56,692 bases of DNA from Reclinomonas americana ATCC 50394. Its lineage: Eukaryota > Jakobida > Jakobea > Jakobida. A program made the translations under genes and the position numbers. Shown here in pieces: positions 38,990 through 50,400 of the stretch; within the stretch, counting starts at the first letter, position 1, and each line of letters begins with the position of its first letter. Under the pieces are notes generated by a model. The model did no database searches, was not told the DNA's origin, and saw only the letters and a list, made by a program, of their open reading frames with translations. Location of the stretch: positions 20,863-77,554 of the forward strand of contig PS015065.1 of the NCBI GenBank assembly GCA_048213135.1. Direction: 5' to 3'.

Positions 38990-40560
38990 TCACCGGAAGA
39001 CTCGGCGCCATCCCGTGCGCGCGTGAAGGGAGCCGTCCTTCACGGTGTTCTCGGCGGCGTACAGCCGCACGCTCCATCGGTAACGTGACTCCTGGGAGCA
39101 CAAGCCATGGTCCACGGCGGCGTCGACGAGATTGGCGAAGGTGGTGACGCAGCTGAGGACGTCGTCGGCATCGTATTCTTCGCGGTGTGAGGCCCAGTTG
39201 CGGCATTCGCGAGCGGCTTCGATGGCAGTGCGCTACAAAGAGGAGGAGAGTGAGGGGGTACAGTTTTACCGAAGGGAAGAAGAGCGAGAGAACACGCACG
39301 AGACTGGGTTTGCGCACGAGATCTTGCGTGACGCCGGGCTCGAGGGCGCCATTGGGCATTTTGAGCGACAGTAGAATGGAGGCCAGCGCGGAGAGATCAA
39401 AGGAACTCAGCGCCATCAGGTCTTGCTCCTGATCGGACTCGAGCAGACTCAAGCCACGCAGGAGCGCGACAGCAGAGGCAGCTTGCGAACGACGCGGCAT
39501 GCTGAGACAATTCACGCTAACATCGGTGAGATTCACGCGACCGTGCCGCTTCGGGTTGGAGAAGAACTTGCGAAGTCGGCAGAGGAGGATCTCCTGCATG
39601 CATGGCGTGCCGACAGTGTGCAAAGACCAGAACCAGGCTGCTGCGAAGCCCCTGTAAGTGGGGAGTCGGGAGAGAGGGATTGAGTGCAAGAGGACAGTCT
39701 TCAACGTTGACGGAACCCGTCATAACAACACACATTCGCGCTGTTTCGGCTGCGGGTGGTGCGCGTGGCAGTGTCGACAGCAGTGTGGCAGTGATGAGGA
39801 TATAACTGCGAGTATTACCAGGTCAGCACGTGCACAGAGAAGGTGGCGGCGCGAGGGAGGTAGAGACAGAGTGCAGCGAACACCAGATATATAGGGACAG
39901 ACAGAGTGAGAGACAGAGCGACAACCACACGTATACGTACTTCGGAAGGAAGAAGCAGAGTCGTTCCACGATGAACAGACAGGCCAGCTCGTTAGACGTG
40001 GCAATCGACTCCCAGTTCATGGCTGCCTGCTCGCCCGCCCAGCGTGAGAGCTCGTACGTGCACAAAGAGCGAGAGTGATTACACCCACCGGAATGTCAAT
40101 GATGGTCCAAGAGGCGGTGGCGCACAAGAGAAGCGTGGCGCAGCACAGGTGAATGAAGGGACGAAGGAGGAACTTGCCGCGACGACGGCTGGTGACAACC
40201 ATGTTGCGCAGTGTATTCCAGAAGCCATACGTGGCTAGCACACCGCANNNNNNNNNNNNNNNNNNNNNNNNNNNNNNNNNNNNNNNNNNNNNNNNNNNNN
40301 NNNNNNNNNNNNNNNNNNNNNNNNNNNNNNNNNNNNNNNNNNNNNNNNNNNNNNNNNNNNNNNNNNNNNNNNNNNNNNNNNNNNNNNNNNNNNNNNNNNC
40401 ACACACACACCGGCTGCCACCGCGTGCCATTGCTCCGATTGTGAATGTCCCTGTAAGAACCCGCCAGCGACAAGCAGTTGTCTGGCATCGACTCAGCTGT
40501 GGTGAGGTCAGCCAGCAGCTTCACCAGACTTCCCGGACGAGCCTCATGATGCACCATCAC
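38990..40560 (-). CDS. Multi-pass membrane protein, paralogue A (N-terminus uncertain)
   Basis: On the minus strand, from a glycosylation-motif-bearing segment (NRSNGT, about 40.43 kb) through an N run (40248-40399). Recognised parts: TM-like LATYGFWNTLRNMVVTSRRRGK; a strong TM (PFIHLCCATLLLCATASWTI) ending at a GTGGGT donor; after the acceptor GAGCAG, AAMNWESIATSNELACLF and VERLCFFLPNYILITATLLS (another TM, split by an intron); then WFWSLHTVGTPCMQEILL; an exon with ALLRGLSLLESDQEQ; and a last exon RTAIEAARECRNWASHREEY..., ending WRRVFR with TGA at 38992-38990. Every part has a counterpart in paralogue B, in the same order. No recognised family; topology suggests at least three or four TM segments followed by a helical cytoplasmic or lumenal C-terminal domain. 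The 5' end is not fixed. Confidence 0.66.
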
Positions 40561-40979
40561 ACTCTCCGCTCTCCCCCTGTGTGTGTGTTCGTGCGTGTGT
40601 GTGTCTGTGTGCACATGTGCAAGCCGCGGAAAGAAACTGGTGATTCGGACAAATCCGACGACACTACGAGTGTCGCGCTCGAGTGTACTTTTCCGGATTC
40701 CAGTGTCGAGGGGAGAGAGAACAAAGAAAAGGCCGCGCAGTTCGTTCTGCGTCTTTTTGCATGTCATACACCCGTCGAAGTCAACGCGTACTGCGGACAC
40801 TGCAAACTCGCATGCCGTGTTTGTTCCTGTCGCGTCAATACATACAGAAAGTCGGTTGCAGCAAGGGAGTCAGTGCGAGAACCAAAGCTGTCAGGTGTCG
40901 TCCTGTTTGTCTGGGAGAGCGCGTACATCGTTCGAATTCACCATTTGAAGTGCGCAATACTGTTTTTAATTCCAAGGAC
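40561..40979. promoter_or_regulatory. Shared divergent promoter region of the membrane-protein paralogues
   Basis: About 420 bases between paralogues A (-) and B (+). It begins with a (GT)n tract (40578-40612) and is otherwise mixed sequence. A minus-strand frame MSAVRVDFDGCMTC... is open through much of it and could be a 5' exon of paralogue A, but nothing in paralogue B matches it. No clear promoter motif. Confidence 0.4.
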
Positions 40980-43198
40980 ATGTCGCGCCAAAGCTGGTCG
41001 AGTGTGCTTCTCGTTGCACTCGTGGTGTTGCTGCTGGTCAGCAGAGGGGCGAACGCAGATCTGGAGTCGCACGCGTGTCAGGAAATTGCGGGATCGAGAA
41101 ACAATTCACTTCCGGTTGGTTGCGCTGTGCGCATGCCGCCGTGTTTTGAATTCTGTCTTGTGTGAGTCGCCTCATTCTCTCTCTCTCTCTCTGGTTGTGA
41201 CAGCTGATCTACATTGATGAGGGTGGTGGTGGTGTTGGGCTGGGAGGTTTGCGTGCATGCGAAGACGAATGCGCAGATTGTGTGTGTGAGAGAGCTCCTC
41301 ACACCTTCTGAGACGCAGGCATGGCAATTACCAACTTGGTCTGGCTGGGCATCAACATACTCATGGCCATCTTTTCGGTCTGCCTTCGTTGTCCCTGTCG
41401 CGATCCTCTGTGGTGCTGATGCGCAAGTGCACGCAGGTCACGCAATTGCATCAACGTGCCGTCACGCTGAAGAAGCGCTCCGGTGCGTGTGTCTCGTGCT
41501 GCTCATTGTTGCTTGCTTGCCTCCTCCTCCTCCTCTCTCTTTCTCTCTCTCTCTCTTTCTCTCTCTCTCNNNNNNNNNNNNNNNNNNNNNNNNNNNNNNN
41601 NNNNNNNNNNNNNNNNNNNNNNNNNNNNNNNNNNNNNNNNNNNNNNNNNNNNNNNNNNNNNNNNNNNNNNNNNNNNNNNNNNNNNNNNNNNNNNNNNNNN
41701 NNNNNNNNNNNNNNNNNNNNNNNNNNNNNNNNNNNNNNNNNNNNNNNNNNNNNNNNNNNNNNNNNNNNNNNNNNNNNNNNNNNNNNNNNNNNNNNNNNNN
41801 NNNNNNNNNNNNNNNNNNNNNNNNNNNNNNNNNNNNNNNNNNNNNNNNNNNNNNNNNNNNNNNNNNNNNNNNNNNNNNNNNNNNNNNNNNNNNNNNNNNN
41901 NNNNNNNNNNNNNNNNNNNNNNNNNNNNNNNNNNNNNNNNNNNNNNNNNNNNNNNNNNNNNNNNNNNNNNNNNNNNNNNNNNNNNNNNNNNNNNNNNNNN
42001 NNNNNNNNNNNNNNNNNNNNNNNNNNNNNNNNNNNNNNNNNNNNNNNNNNNNNNNCTCGTTCACTCACCCCCTCCTTCCCCCCATGACGTGGCCAAGTCG
42101 GCAGTCGGATGGATGGATGGCGCCAAGTCCGAGGTCCTGGCCTGCATCTTTGTGGTGGAGCGCCTGTGTTTCTTCCTGCCTGGGTACATTCTCATTACCC
42201 TCATGCTGCTCTCGACACTGCCGCCGGCACCACCACCGAATGTCATGGCGAAGATGTTGCGCGGGGTTTGCAGCGTGCAGATCTTGAGGAGGATGACTGA
42301 CGATTCACTCTGCGCGCAGGGCCAACATGATGACATGGCTGTGGTGTGTCAATGCGACGTGTGCGCCGTGCTTGCGACAAATACTGGTGTCGAGTCTGCG
42401 ACAGTTTGACAGGGAGCACCGAGACGCCGGTTTCCGCTTGCAGGATATTGACTTTGGGTCGGAGAGGTGCGTGGCGATCGCGTGGGAGAGATGGGAGAGG
42501 GGAAGTGTCTGATCGAAACGAGGCGTGAGTGCCTGCAGATTCATGGCAATGGAGAGTGGCCAGCGACGGCGGTTGCAGTTGCCTGTGGGCAATCTCACGG
42601 CGTTGTCGGCGTGCTTGCAAGAACTGACGCTTGGCGACTCGCCTGAGGCGAGGGCTGCGGACATGGAGACGCTGGAGGAGCTGGATATTACAACGTTGAG
42701 CACGGTGCTGCTGTACTTTTACTATCGGAGGGATGCGCAAGATGCGATGTCGGCGCAGGCATTGGTGGCGGATCCGCTGATCGTTACGCGGAGGGGGAGC
42801 GATGGTGGTCTTCCTAAAGCTTGCTGTCTCTCTCTCTCTCTCTCTCTCGCTGCTTGTCTTCTCACTCGCCCTGTTTTTTCTCGCGCGCCACTTATCCAGA
42901 TCCGCTGACTCACCACGCACCACCCGCCATGCAGAGACAAGCCATTGACGCCATACGTGTCTCGCGCAACGTGGTTCGCCATGCTACAGCGCTCTCCGTG
43001 GAGCACAATCAGTTGATTCAGTTCATCCGCAACTCGCACACGCTGGTGAACCTGGCCTTCACTCTGCATCTGTGCGAATTGGCGTGCAAGAATCGATGGA
43101 TGGCATGTCTGCACACGGCAGAGCTTGCGGTGCAGGAGACTGACGAGGATCAGGAGGAGGCGGTAGTGAGGCGGAAGGGGTGTGCGGAATGGTGCTGA
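40980..43198 (+). CDS. Multi-pass membrane protein, paralogue B
   Basis: Exons: 40980-41114, 41204-41285, 41319-41377, 41437-41482, (one or more exons lost in the N run 41570-42055), 42105-42255, 42320-42466, 42539 to about 42780, and 42935-43198 (TGA). It begins with a signal peptide (SSVLLVALVVLLLVSRGANA), a short Cys- and Gly-rich ectodomain (LRACEDECADCVC), a first TM (NLVWLGINILMAIFS) and a basic turn VTLKKRSG. After the gap: LACIFVVERLCFFLPGYILI (TM), MMTWLWCVNATCAPCLRQIL, VGNLTALSACLQELTLGD and a C-terminal exon RQAIDAIRVSRNVVRHA ending GCAEWC. The second TM seen in paralogue A (PFIHLCCATLLL) is missing here and must be in the gap. The intron at 42256 uses a GTTGCG donor. Family unknown; probably a plasma-membrane or endomembrane receptor- or transporter-like protein, by topology only. 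Confidence 0.72.
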
Positions 43199-43304
43199 AT
43201 TAGGGCGAAGGGGTTAACATGACAGATGGAGAATGTTGCTGTGTTTGTGTTTGCTTGTCACAAGTCGTGGTTTAGATTTCTCAGCAGAAACACCATTTTA
43301 GCAA

Positions 43305-44055
43305 GAGACATTTCGACATTTTCTCAGGTTTTTGAGATGCCTCAGTGTCTGGTGCTCGCTCAAGGTGGTGATCATCATACAGCTGTATTGCTGCTGGGAT
43401 TAATAAAACACCACATCTCGGCTTTGTGTTTTGTTTGCCTGGCTTGGCCTTTCCCGAATTCGATATGCCGTGTACGATCGATATCGCAGAAAACGCTATG
43501 CGTCTATGCAAGTGCTTCAATTCCACTGGTCAACCATGCGTATGCGGTGAAGATCGCAGTTCTCGACTTGTTCGGAGATCCGAGAGAAAGCACACACACA
43601 CACACACACACACACAAGAAACCTGCTGCTGCCTCAACNNNNNNNNNNNNNNNNNNNNNNNNNNNNNNNNNNNNNNNNNNNNNNNNNNNNNNNNNNNNNN
43701 NNNNNNNNNNNNNNNNNNNNNNNNNNNNNNNNNNNNNNNNNNNNNNNNNNNNNNNNNNNNNNNNNNNNNNNNNNNNAACCGTATCCAAAACATCAACACA
43801 CACACCAATCTTGAGGCAGCAGCAGGTTCCTTGTGTGTGTGTGTTCGCTCTCGGAGCTCCGAACAAGTCGAGAACTGCGATCTTAATCGCATAAGCGTGG
43901 TTGACAGCTGCAGATTGGTGTCTGTGTTGATGTTTTGGATACGCGTACGCTGCGGTTGAAGTTGGTCATCAGTCAGCACTAGCCATCTCGACTTTTTCTC
44001 GGTTTTCCGTGATGTCTGAGTTTCTGGTGCTCACTCGAGTTGCTGTTTGGATTTG
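43305..44055. repeat. Nested inverted and direct repeats around an N run
   Basis: Left arm 43519-43638 (GGTCAACCATGCG..., GATCGCAGTTCTCGACTTGT, (CA)n, CCTGCTGCTGCCTCAA) is matched in reverse complement by 43812-43915. Inside the right half, GTATCCAAAACATCAACACA (43783-43802 and onward) is the reverse complement of the sequence ending at 43943 (GTGTTGATGTTTTGGATAC). Outside these, a direct repeat of about 60 bases is shared by 43305-43365 and 43983-44042 (C-G-A-C-x-T-T-T-T-C-T-C and TCTGGTGCTC). The N run 43639-43776 lies at the centre. No transposase or tRNA-like sequence was seen. Confidence 0.78.
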
Positions 44056-44126
44056 TAAAATTGTTGTAAGAAACGCAAGTCTACAGTCAACTTACAGCGT
44101 TTGTCTGAAAATCACTGTGAGAACTC

Positions 44127-44605
44127 ATGTTGCGCACAGTTGTTGCCCTCATTGTGCTCGGCCTTCTTGTGGCCACCGCCTCACACGCGGTCCAAGTCAC
44201 CGAAAACACACTGGACGCGCACTCAGACACTGGTAAGAAGAAAGAGAGAGAGAGACACTGACTCACTCTCCCGCTCACTCACACTCTCTCTCACACACAG
44301 TTCTCCTCGACATGAGTGCCACACAACTCGCCTCTCTCCGCGCAGCGCTCTCCGACGACGAGTTCCGCGCCTTGACTGACATTGCATATGTGGAGGTGTA
44401 TGAGGACGATGCACTGGTGCATGTGTTGCCCGCGCACAGCAACCCGCCTGCGTGGGCGAGAGGTGCCACTGATGCAGTGAGTGAGGGGAAGGAGGAGGCA
44501 CTGGTGCAGGTGGCGCCCATGAGCATTCGTGAGGGCATTGATCCGTCGATCATTTGGCAGATTGGCAAGGAGATTGTTGCGTGGGAGGGAGGGAGGGAGA
44601 AGAGG

Positions 44606-44670
<65 letters not shown>

Positions 44671-47030
44671 TAGAGAGAGAAGAAGAAGAGAGAGAGAGAG
44701 AGAGAAAGAGANNNNNNNNNNNNNNNNNNNNNNNNNNNNNNNNNNNNNNNNNNNNNNNNNNNNNNNNNNNNNNNNNNNNNNNNNNNNNNNNNNNNNNNNN
44801 NNNNNNNNNNNNNNNNNNNNNNNNNNNNNNNNNNNNNNNNNNNNNNNNNNNNNNNNNNNNNNNNNNNNNNNNNNNNNNNNNNNNNNNNNNNNNNNNNNNN
44901 NNNNNNNNNNNNNNNNNNNNNNNNNNNNNNNNNNNNNNNNNNNNNNNNNNNNNNNNNNNNNNNNNNNNNNNNNNNNNNNNNNNNNNNNNNNNNNNNNNNN
45001 NNNNNNNNNNNNNNNNNNNNNNNNNNNNNNNNNNNNNNNNNNNNNNNNNNNNNNNNNNNNNNNNNNNNNNNNNNNNNNNNNNNNNNNNNNNNNNNNNNNN
45101 NNNNNNNNNNNNNNNNNNNNNNNNNNNNNNNNNNNNNNNNNNNNNNNNNNNNNNNNNNNNNNNNNNNNNNNNNNNNNNNNNNNNNNNNNNNNNNNNNNNN
45201 NNNNNNNNNAGAGAGAGAAGTAGGAGACGAGAGAGGGAGAGAGACGGATATAGAGAGACAAGAAGGAGAAGAGAGAGCGAGAGAACAGATAGAGAAAGAG
45301 CGAGAGAGAGAGAGAGAGAGAGAGAGATAACAGTCTGAGACAAGTTGTGACACTGAAGAGAAGAGAAGGACAGCGAGCGCCGCAGAGAGGAACGAGAGCC
45401 ACAGCGAGACCACGAGACCGGAGAAGGCAAGAGTAGAGACAGAGACAACAGGGAGAGAGAACAGTCTGTGACAAGTTGTGACGCTGAGGAGGAGAACAGT
45501 GAGCGCCGCAGAGAGGAACGAGAGCCACAGCGAGACCGAGATGTATGGAAGGGAGAGATAGAGACTGCGAGATAGAGAATTGCAGGCCGAGAGAGATCAG
45601 TCTGAGACCCAGATGTGACACTGAGGAGGAGGAGGACAGCGAGCGCTGCAGAGAGCCACAGCGACACTGGAAGGAGAGATAGAGACAGCAAGAAAGAGAC
45701 AGAGAGAGAGAGAGAGAGAGACAACAGGGGGAGAAACAGGGAGAGAGAGACAAGTGTTGCACTGAAGAGAAGAGAAGGACAGTGAGCGCTGCAGCGATGA
45801 ATGAGTCCGAGATGAGTGAGTGAAGAGAAGACTAGGAAGAGCTTGGGAGAGGGCGTGAGCAATACTGAGAGACGAGTGAGCGAGATGGAGTAGAAGGAGA
45901 GCGAACGCTGCAGATGGGGAATGAGAGCCTCAGCGAGACCTTGATGAATGAGTAACGGGAGAGAGAGAAGGACAGCGAGCACTGCGGCGAGAAATGGGAG
46001 TCACAGCGAGATTGTGAATGGAGAAAGACAGAGACAGCAAGGGAAGAAACAGACTGAGCGACGAGCGAGTGACGGAAGACAAGGCATCGAGAGAGCAGAG
46101 AGCGTTGCGCAATCAAAGGATTCATTGCTCTGTCTTCTTCTCCTTCCGCGCTCTCTCTCATCGCTGACTGCATCGCACACAGTGGGATATCATTGAGGAG
46201 AACAAGCCCGTTGGTGCGTGGTCTTCTTTGCTGATGTTGCTGCTGTCTGCGTCTCATGCATATATCGTCCCCTCGTAGTGAATGTCACGGTCGACTATGC
46301 GGGCGCGGTGCCGTCGGGTGTCGCCAACTGGGAGGAGCTGACCAACTGGCAGGATGGACAGTCCAAGGGCTACCGCTTCAAGTTCAAGTCCACGCTTGGT
46401 GTGTGTGTGTGTGTTGCTGTCGCCTTCCCCTTGTGGCTTGGCTTCTCAATTGTCGGCGCAGGCTACACGGCGGTCGATTTCATCTGGGTGTTCTCGTGGA
46501 AGCACGACGGCAAGTACAACAACGTCGGTCGCTACGTGACGCTGGCTGGACCCACCGTGGTCAAGATCGACGCCACCACCGGCTCCAAGGTATGTCTGTA
46601 TTGTAGGAGAGAGAGAGAAGAACTGGGCTGCTTGGTGCTTATTGTCACCGCAGGCCTGGGTGACGACGCACGCCTCGGACCCGATCAACTACGGCAGCAA
46701 GGACGACCCTCTGGGCGGTCTCGATTTCGAGGTGTCGTGCAAGGCCGAGGGCACGTTCAAGACGACCTTTGCCAACTGCAAGGTTGGTGGAGGGGGCGAG
46801 GAGAGTGGCAGGGAAAGGGGAAGGAGAGGGGCAACAAGTTGCTGTGCTGCAAAGAGCACCGTCATTCTCATTCCACCTTTTTGCGTCGAGTACCTCGAAT
46901 CGCCACTCCTTTCGTCGTCCTCTTCCCAGCTTTCTGCGAACCCCTCACACACTCCTGCACACCCCAACCCGCGCAGGTGACCATCAAGGGCGACGGCACC
47001 TGGAACCAGATCCAGTGCGACCAGAACTGA
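44127..47030 (+). CDS. Secreted protein of unknown family, 280 aa
   Basis: Seven exons: 44127-44232, 44301-44575, 46183-46213, 46279-46398, 46462-46589, 46654-46782, 46977-47030; 843 nt, phases closed, TGA stop. The N-terminus is a signal peptide (MLRTVVALIVLGLLVATASHA). The next part is an acidic helical segment (MSATQLASLRAALSDDEFRAL). The C-terminal about 140 residues look like a beta-rich domain: VNVTVDYAGAVPSG, YRFKFKSTLGYTAVDFIWVF, YNNVGRYVTLAG, DPINYGSKDDPLGGLDFEV and three Cys in the last about 45 residues (CKAEG, NCKV, QCDQN). I do not recognise the fold family and give no function. Intron 2 (44576-46182) uses a GTTGCG donor and is 1.6 kb of GA repeats, an N run and a minisatellite. 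Confidence 0.75.
45325..46090 (+). repeat. Intronic minisatellite, unit about 130 bases
   Basis: Units start near 45331, 45463, 45599 and about 45745, then continue more degenerately to about 46090. The shared core is ACAGTCTGAGACAAGTTGTG, ACACTGAAGAGAAGAG, GACAGCGAGCGCCGCAGAGA and GAGCCACAGCGAGACC. It lies wholly inside intron 2 of the secreted-protein gene, next to (GA)n and the N run 44712-45209. Confidence 0.85.
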
Positions 47031-47498
47031 CGCAGTGTTTTCGCGCGCATAAATTAAATGCAAAATTTTGTGCGCACACCCCCACATAAACCATCCACAT
47101 ACCTCGCTCCTCTCACAGCGTAGCCGCCACTCTTTTGTAAGCCCCATAATGCATGCATGCAAGTCCGAGTTCTCGGAACGATTCCGAACACATCACCCCA
47201 GCAGCAAGCAGCAAGCAGTTATCGTGTTGCTCACTGCATTACAATCGCCACATAATACACATCGCCTCTCTCTCACGCATGTCACAAGACACACAAGAAG
47301 GCGCGACAATTTCATGTGCAATTTAGCGAAATTGAGGCGGCAACGGACCAATCGCCGACACAAGGGCATCCGCACACACACTGAAAGAGGGGACGACAGT
47401 GAGAGAGAGTCGAGTATTGGTCACCCAGTCAACGCGCGCGTGTGTGTGAGAGTATAAGAGAGAGAGTGAGAGGTGCGCGTGTGTGTAAGTGAGAGAGA
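47031..47498. promoter_or_regulatory. Intergenic region between the secreted-protein and calcineurin genes
   Basis: The first part is A/T-richer 3' flank (TAAATTAAATGCAAAATTTTG near 47050). The right part carries GTGTGTGA and GAGAGA motifs just before the calcineurin ATG. No clear promoter element or RNA gene was seen. Confidence 0.4.
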
Positions 47499-50400
47499 AT
47501 GGCAAGTCAACCTGTTCCGCAGTCGATTGACGCATCATGGGCGGAGCGAGTGGTGGGCGACGTGGTCCCGCCCACACGCTATGTGCCAGAGAGCAATGTC
47601 GTCTTCAAGAGCGGAGGTGAACACACACACACACACAAACACACAAACAAACACACACACTCAACAGAAAGAGAGAGAAATGCATGTTGCTGTTGTGCGC
47701 CTCTCTCTCTGTGCGTGTCTGTCACAGTGAGAGTGCGCAGCGCAGTCGTGCCTGCGCGCGCGCGCGTGTCATGCCTTTTGCTTTTCAGTTTGTGTGTGAG
47801 TGTGACACACAAACACAAACTGAGACTTTCACTCTCACGCGTTGTTTGCTCTCCCTCGCGCGCACACACACTAACACACACTGTCTGCTTGCTCACTCTC
47901 ACTGTCTGCGTGTGAGCACACGAGGGCGGGGGCGTGTTTGTGTCGCGCATTTTCGTTTGCGCGCGCACAAACACAAACACTCTCTCTCACACGCACACAC
48001 ACACTGCTCATACACACTCTCACACACACAGAGAGAGACACGCACAGAGCGCATTTGTGTGAGCATGTGTGTGTGTGTTACTTTTTGTGAGAATGTGACT
48101 TGCCGTTATGACAATGATTGACTGACATGAGAGTGTTTGTGTTTTGCTTTTCTCTTGTGTAGACCCGTCGCAACCCGACTATGATTTTCTGCGTGGGCAT
48201 TTTGCGCGGGAAGGGCGGATTATGGTGGCGGATGCGTTGGCGATTGTGCGAGCGGCGACTGCGTTGTTGGCGGTCGAGGAGAATGTGTTGCACTTGGAGG
48301 ATCCCATTACAGGTGTGAGAGGGAGGCGGGAGGAGGGAGGAGGAGGGGGAAGGGAGGGGGAGAGTTGGCGGTCTCTCTGACACTTGGCCAACTCACGTGC
48401 ATGCGGAGATTGAGATTGTGCAGTTGCTGCAATGCGCAGAAACGTGTGTGTATAGGGGAGGGAGAGGGGGACAAGAGGGTGCAAGCGCAGCCGCACACAC
48501 AGAGGGAAACACACGGGCCTTCACACACGCACGCACTCGCACTTGCACGTCGTCGGTGCAAGCGCGCACGTTGCTCGTACGCTCCTTCAGTAGTCACGCG
48601 ACCACACAGGAGACAAAGGGGTGCAAGCACACGCACGCACAGGAAGAGACAGGGGTTAAAGCGCAGCAGTTGCTGTAGAGCACCCTTCTCGCACGCGTTG
48701 GGAGCTACGCACGCAGACGCAGTGGGAAACAAGAGGTGCAAGCACACACATCCGGAGGTGCAAGCGCAGCTGCTGTTAGAGAGCATCCTTCTCTCACGTG
48801 TCAGCAGCAACGCACGCAGACACTCAGTGAGAAACAAAGAGGTGCAAGCGTGTACACACACAGAGCAGATGCTTCTCGCTCGCGTCAGGAGCAGCACACG
48901 CACTTACAGTGAGAACAAGGGTGTTCCCGCGCACACACGCAAGGCACATAGCAGGAGAAGAGGTTCGTTCTGTTACTGGAGCGAGTGAATGCTCACTGCA
49001 GCCGCTGCATTGGCGCGCACCTTCTGCCTGTCGCGTGTGGAAGTCTTTCGCGCCGAGCATGACTTTCTTGTGCTGCTCCTCCTCTTGTTCATCTCTTTGT
49101 GGCCTGCTCTCGTAGTCGCTTGCCTCACTCTGACCTCTCTGCCATCTCTTTCACGCATCACTCTCTCGTTCTCGTTGCCAATTTTCTGTTACCTGTCTCT
49201 CACACACACGCGCGCACGCGTGCCGTCTTTCCCTGTTCTATTCGACCTTGCTTCTGCCACAGCTTCTCGCTCTCTCTTTCTGTTTCTCCGTTCTCCTGTT
49301 TCACCTCTCGATGTCCGCGTTCAGTCTTCCTCTTTATTTTGCTTTTTTGTTGCTCCTCTCGCTCACTCGCCCCTTGTACCCTCGTCCATCGCCCTCGTTT
49401 CTTTCCTCCTGTTGTCTCTCTCTCTCTTTCCCCTTCTCTCTTCTCTTTAACTGCATCACCTTCTCACACATCCCTCCCCTTCTCCCCCCGTGTACCCTCG
49501 TCCATCACCCTCGTTTCTTTCCTCCCGTTGTCTCTCTCTCTCTCTCTTTCCCCTTCTCTCTTCTCTTTCCCTGCATCACCTTCTCACACATCCCTCCCCT
49601 TCTCCCCCCTTCAGTGTGCGGCGACGTGCACGGCCAGTTCTTCGACCTGGTCAAGCTGTTCGAGGTCGGCGGCAGCCCGATGAACACCAAGTACCTGTTC
49701 TTGGGCGACTACGTCGACAGGGGTGCGTTGTCTCACGCACTCTCCCCCCATTGTTAACTCTCTCTTAACCTGTCATGTTGCGCAGGGTACTTTAGCTGCG
49801 AAGTCGTCATTCTCATGCTGGCCATCAAGATCCGGCATCCGGACACGTTTTACATGCTCCGCGGAAACCACGAATGCCGCCATCTGACGGCCTACTTCAA
49901 CTTCAAGGCCGAATGTTGCGTGCCTTTTTCTCTCTCTCTTTCCCCGATTCCTTCTCCTTAATAACTCACCCCTCTCCTTCACCCAGGCATTCACAAGTAC
50001 AATGAGGAGTTGTACGACGAGGTCATGACGTGCTTTGACCAACTGCCGCTCGCCGCCATTGTCAATGGACGATTCTTCTGCGTGCACGGTGGACTGTCTC
50101 CCGAGGCCGACACGGTCAAGGCCATCTCCGACATTAACCGCTTCCGCGAACCGCCGCAATCAGGCGCCATGTGGTGCGTCCCTTTTGGTCGCAACTGTCG
50201 GCAGTGCGTGCCTGCGTGAGCGCGTGTCGCTCAAGCACAACTCTTGTGTGCAGCGACATTTTGTGGTCGGATCCAATGCGTGAGGAGGAGGAGGAGTATC
50301 TGGGCGACTCGTTCTACTCGCAGAATGACATGCGCGGTTGCTCGTACGTGTACAGCTACAAGGCAGTGGTCAAGTTCCTCAAGAACAACCACCTCTTGTG

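Noticed and set aside
43198-44126. Transposon with coding capacity near the inverted repeats
   Set aside because: No transposase, reverse transcriptase or integrase motif is visible in any frame between the repeats, though an N run hides 138 bases.
44275-45982. Very long minus-strand frames with Ser-Leu repeats
   Set aside because: They are antisense reading of (GA)n repeats and include a 498-base N run.
45325-46090. CRISPR-like array
   Set aside because: Units of about 130 bases are imperfect, lack short uniform direct repeats with unique spacers, and lie inside a eukaryotic intron.
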